Assembly: GCA_028700615.1 (NCBI GenBank)
Contig: JAQVSH010000131.1
Span: 1-5,723 of the forward strand
Direction: 5' to 3'
Length of the DNA: 5,723 nt
From: Bacteroidales bacterium
GTDB taxonomy: Bacteria; Bacteroidota; Bacteroidia; Bacteroidales; UBA4181
A program made the position numbers and the translations under genes. Of this stretch, positions 5,196 through 5,723 are shown one piece after another. The notes below the pieces were generated by a model. That model was given only the letters and a program-made list of their open reading frames with translations. It was not told the origin of the DNA and ran no database searches. How positions within the stretch are numbered: the stretch's first letter is position 1; each line of letters begins with the position of its first letter.

Positions 5196-5723
5196 ATGAA
5201 GTCATTTTCTTCCATCATTTCTTACACCATGATCCTGATTCTTTTTCAAGCCTGCCAATCTTGCGGAAACAAATCTTCCTCTCTTAGTGATCAAACCGGA
5301 GAAGTCCGCCTGATTACTCTGGATCCGGGGCATTTTCATGCCGCATTGATTCAAAAAAAAGAATACAAACAGGTACATCCGGAAGTCTATGTATATGCTC
5401 CTGAAGGCAAAGAACTGCAGGAATACCTTACCAGAATAGACGGCTACAATCAAAGAACAGACGAACCTACCCACTGGAAAGAAATAATCTATACCGGAGA
5501 GGACTACTTAACTAAAATGCTGGAAGAAAAAAAAGGCAATGTAGTGATCCTCGCGGGCAACAATCTCAAAAAAACCCAATACATCAAAGCCGCACTTGAA
5601 AATGGAATGAATGTACTGGCCGACAAGCCTATGGCAATTAACAAAGAAAATTTTGAACTTCTCAAAGAATGTTTTCGTATCGCAGAAAAACAAAATATAC
5701 TGCTCTACGACATCATGACCGAA
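5196..5723 (+). CDS. Gfo/Idh/MocA family oxidoreductase, predicted lipoprotein, 3' truncated
   Basis: The frame opens at the ATG at 5196 and runs off the window after 176 codons. The N-terminus is a signal peptide (hydrophobic residues about 7-17) followed by FQAC. Cys20 is a plausible lipid attachment site although the -3 Phe is not ideal; a second Cys is at 23. The next segment, RLITLDPGHFHAAL, stands where Gfo/Idh/MocA proteins normally have the first Rossmann strand and glycine-rich loop, but the GxGxxG pattern is absent. Later come VVILAGNN, the helix YIKAALENGMNVLADKPM with the family Asp-Lys-Pro motif (Lys as the predicted catalytic-site residue), and LLYDIMTE at the edge. This combination is typical of a Bacteroidota subfamily that I recall carrying an additional Oxidoreduct_C domain beyond the region visible here. 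Family members act on sugars or cyclitols with NAD(P); substrate is unknown. It is divergent from the acetyltransferase gene. The start is supported by the signal peptide and an upstream TAnnTTTG motif. Confidence 0.88.
   Translation, partial: MKSFSSIISYTMILILFQACQSCGNKSSSLSDQTGEVRLITLDPGHFHAALIQKKEYKQVHPEVYVYAPEGKELQEYLTRIDGYNQRTDEPTHWKEIIYTGEDYLTKMLEEKKGNVVILAGNNLKKTQYIKAALENGMNVLADKPMAINKENFELLKECFRIAEKQNILLYDIMTE

Noticed and set aside
5202..5693. Two - strand open frames opposite the oxidoreductase gene
   Set aside because: They are Phe-rich mirror images of the Lys/Glu-rich coding strand; the + strand frame carries the signal peptide and the DKP motif.

Overview
The window looks like ordinary chromosomal DNA from a member of the Bacteroidota. 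Three things support this. The partial gene at the right edge belongs to a Gfo/Idh/MocA subfamily typical of that phylum. Two exact matches to the Bacteroidota -7 promoter element (TAnnTTTG) lie between divergent genes. Most starts lack a Shine-Dalgarno sequence. Genus cannot be assigned from the sequence alone. Seven protein genes are visible; five are complete and two are cut by the window edges. I see no RNA genes, insertion sequences, CRISPR arrays or phage genes.

Left part, + strand: the 3' end of an M16 (insulinase/pitrilysin-like) peptidase gene (2-763) is followed by a strong intrinsic terminator (791-850). Next comes a complete neurotransmitter:sodium symporter (NSS/SNF) family transporter (879-2234), probably importing an amino acid or similar small solute with Na+.

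Middle part, - strand: read from right to left there is a GNAT acetyltransferase of the phosphinothricin-acetyltransferase type (4992-4480), a three-helix MotA/TolQ/ExbB proton-channel protein (4429-3752), an ExbD/TolR protein (3733-3323) and a secreted calcineurin-like metallophosphoesterase (3312-2245). The last three are separated by only 18 and 10 bases and are probably one transcription unit. The acetyltransferase lies 50 bases upstream with no clear promoter in between, so it may head the unit. The phosphoesterase gene ends 10 bases from the end of the convergent transporter gene.

Right part: a 203-base intergenic region (4993-5195) carries candidate promoters in both directions. One serves the acetyltransferase leftward. 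The other serves, rightward, a predicted lipoprotein of the Gfo/Idh/MocA oxidoreductase family, truncated by the window end.

I found no convincing undescribed system. The points most worth a second look are the single ExbB-ExbD pair joined to a secreted phosphoesterase without TonB, the Glu-to-Gln change at a key position of the ExbB-like channel, and the predicted surface-anchored oxidoreductase that lacks the usual glycine-rich nucleotide loop.
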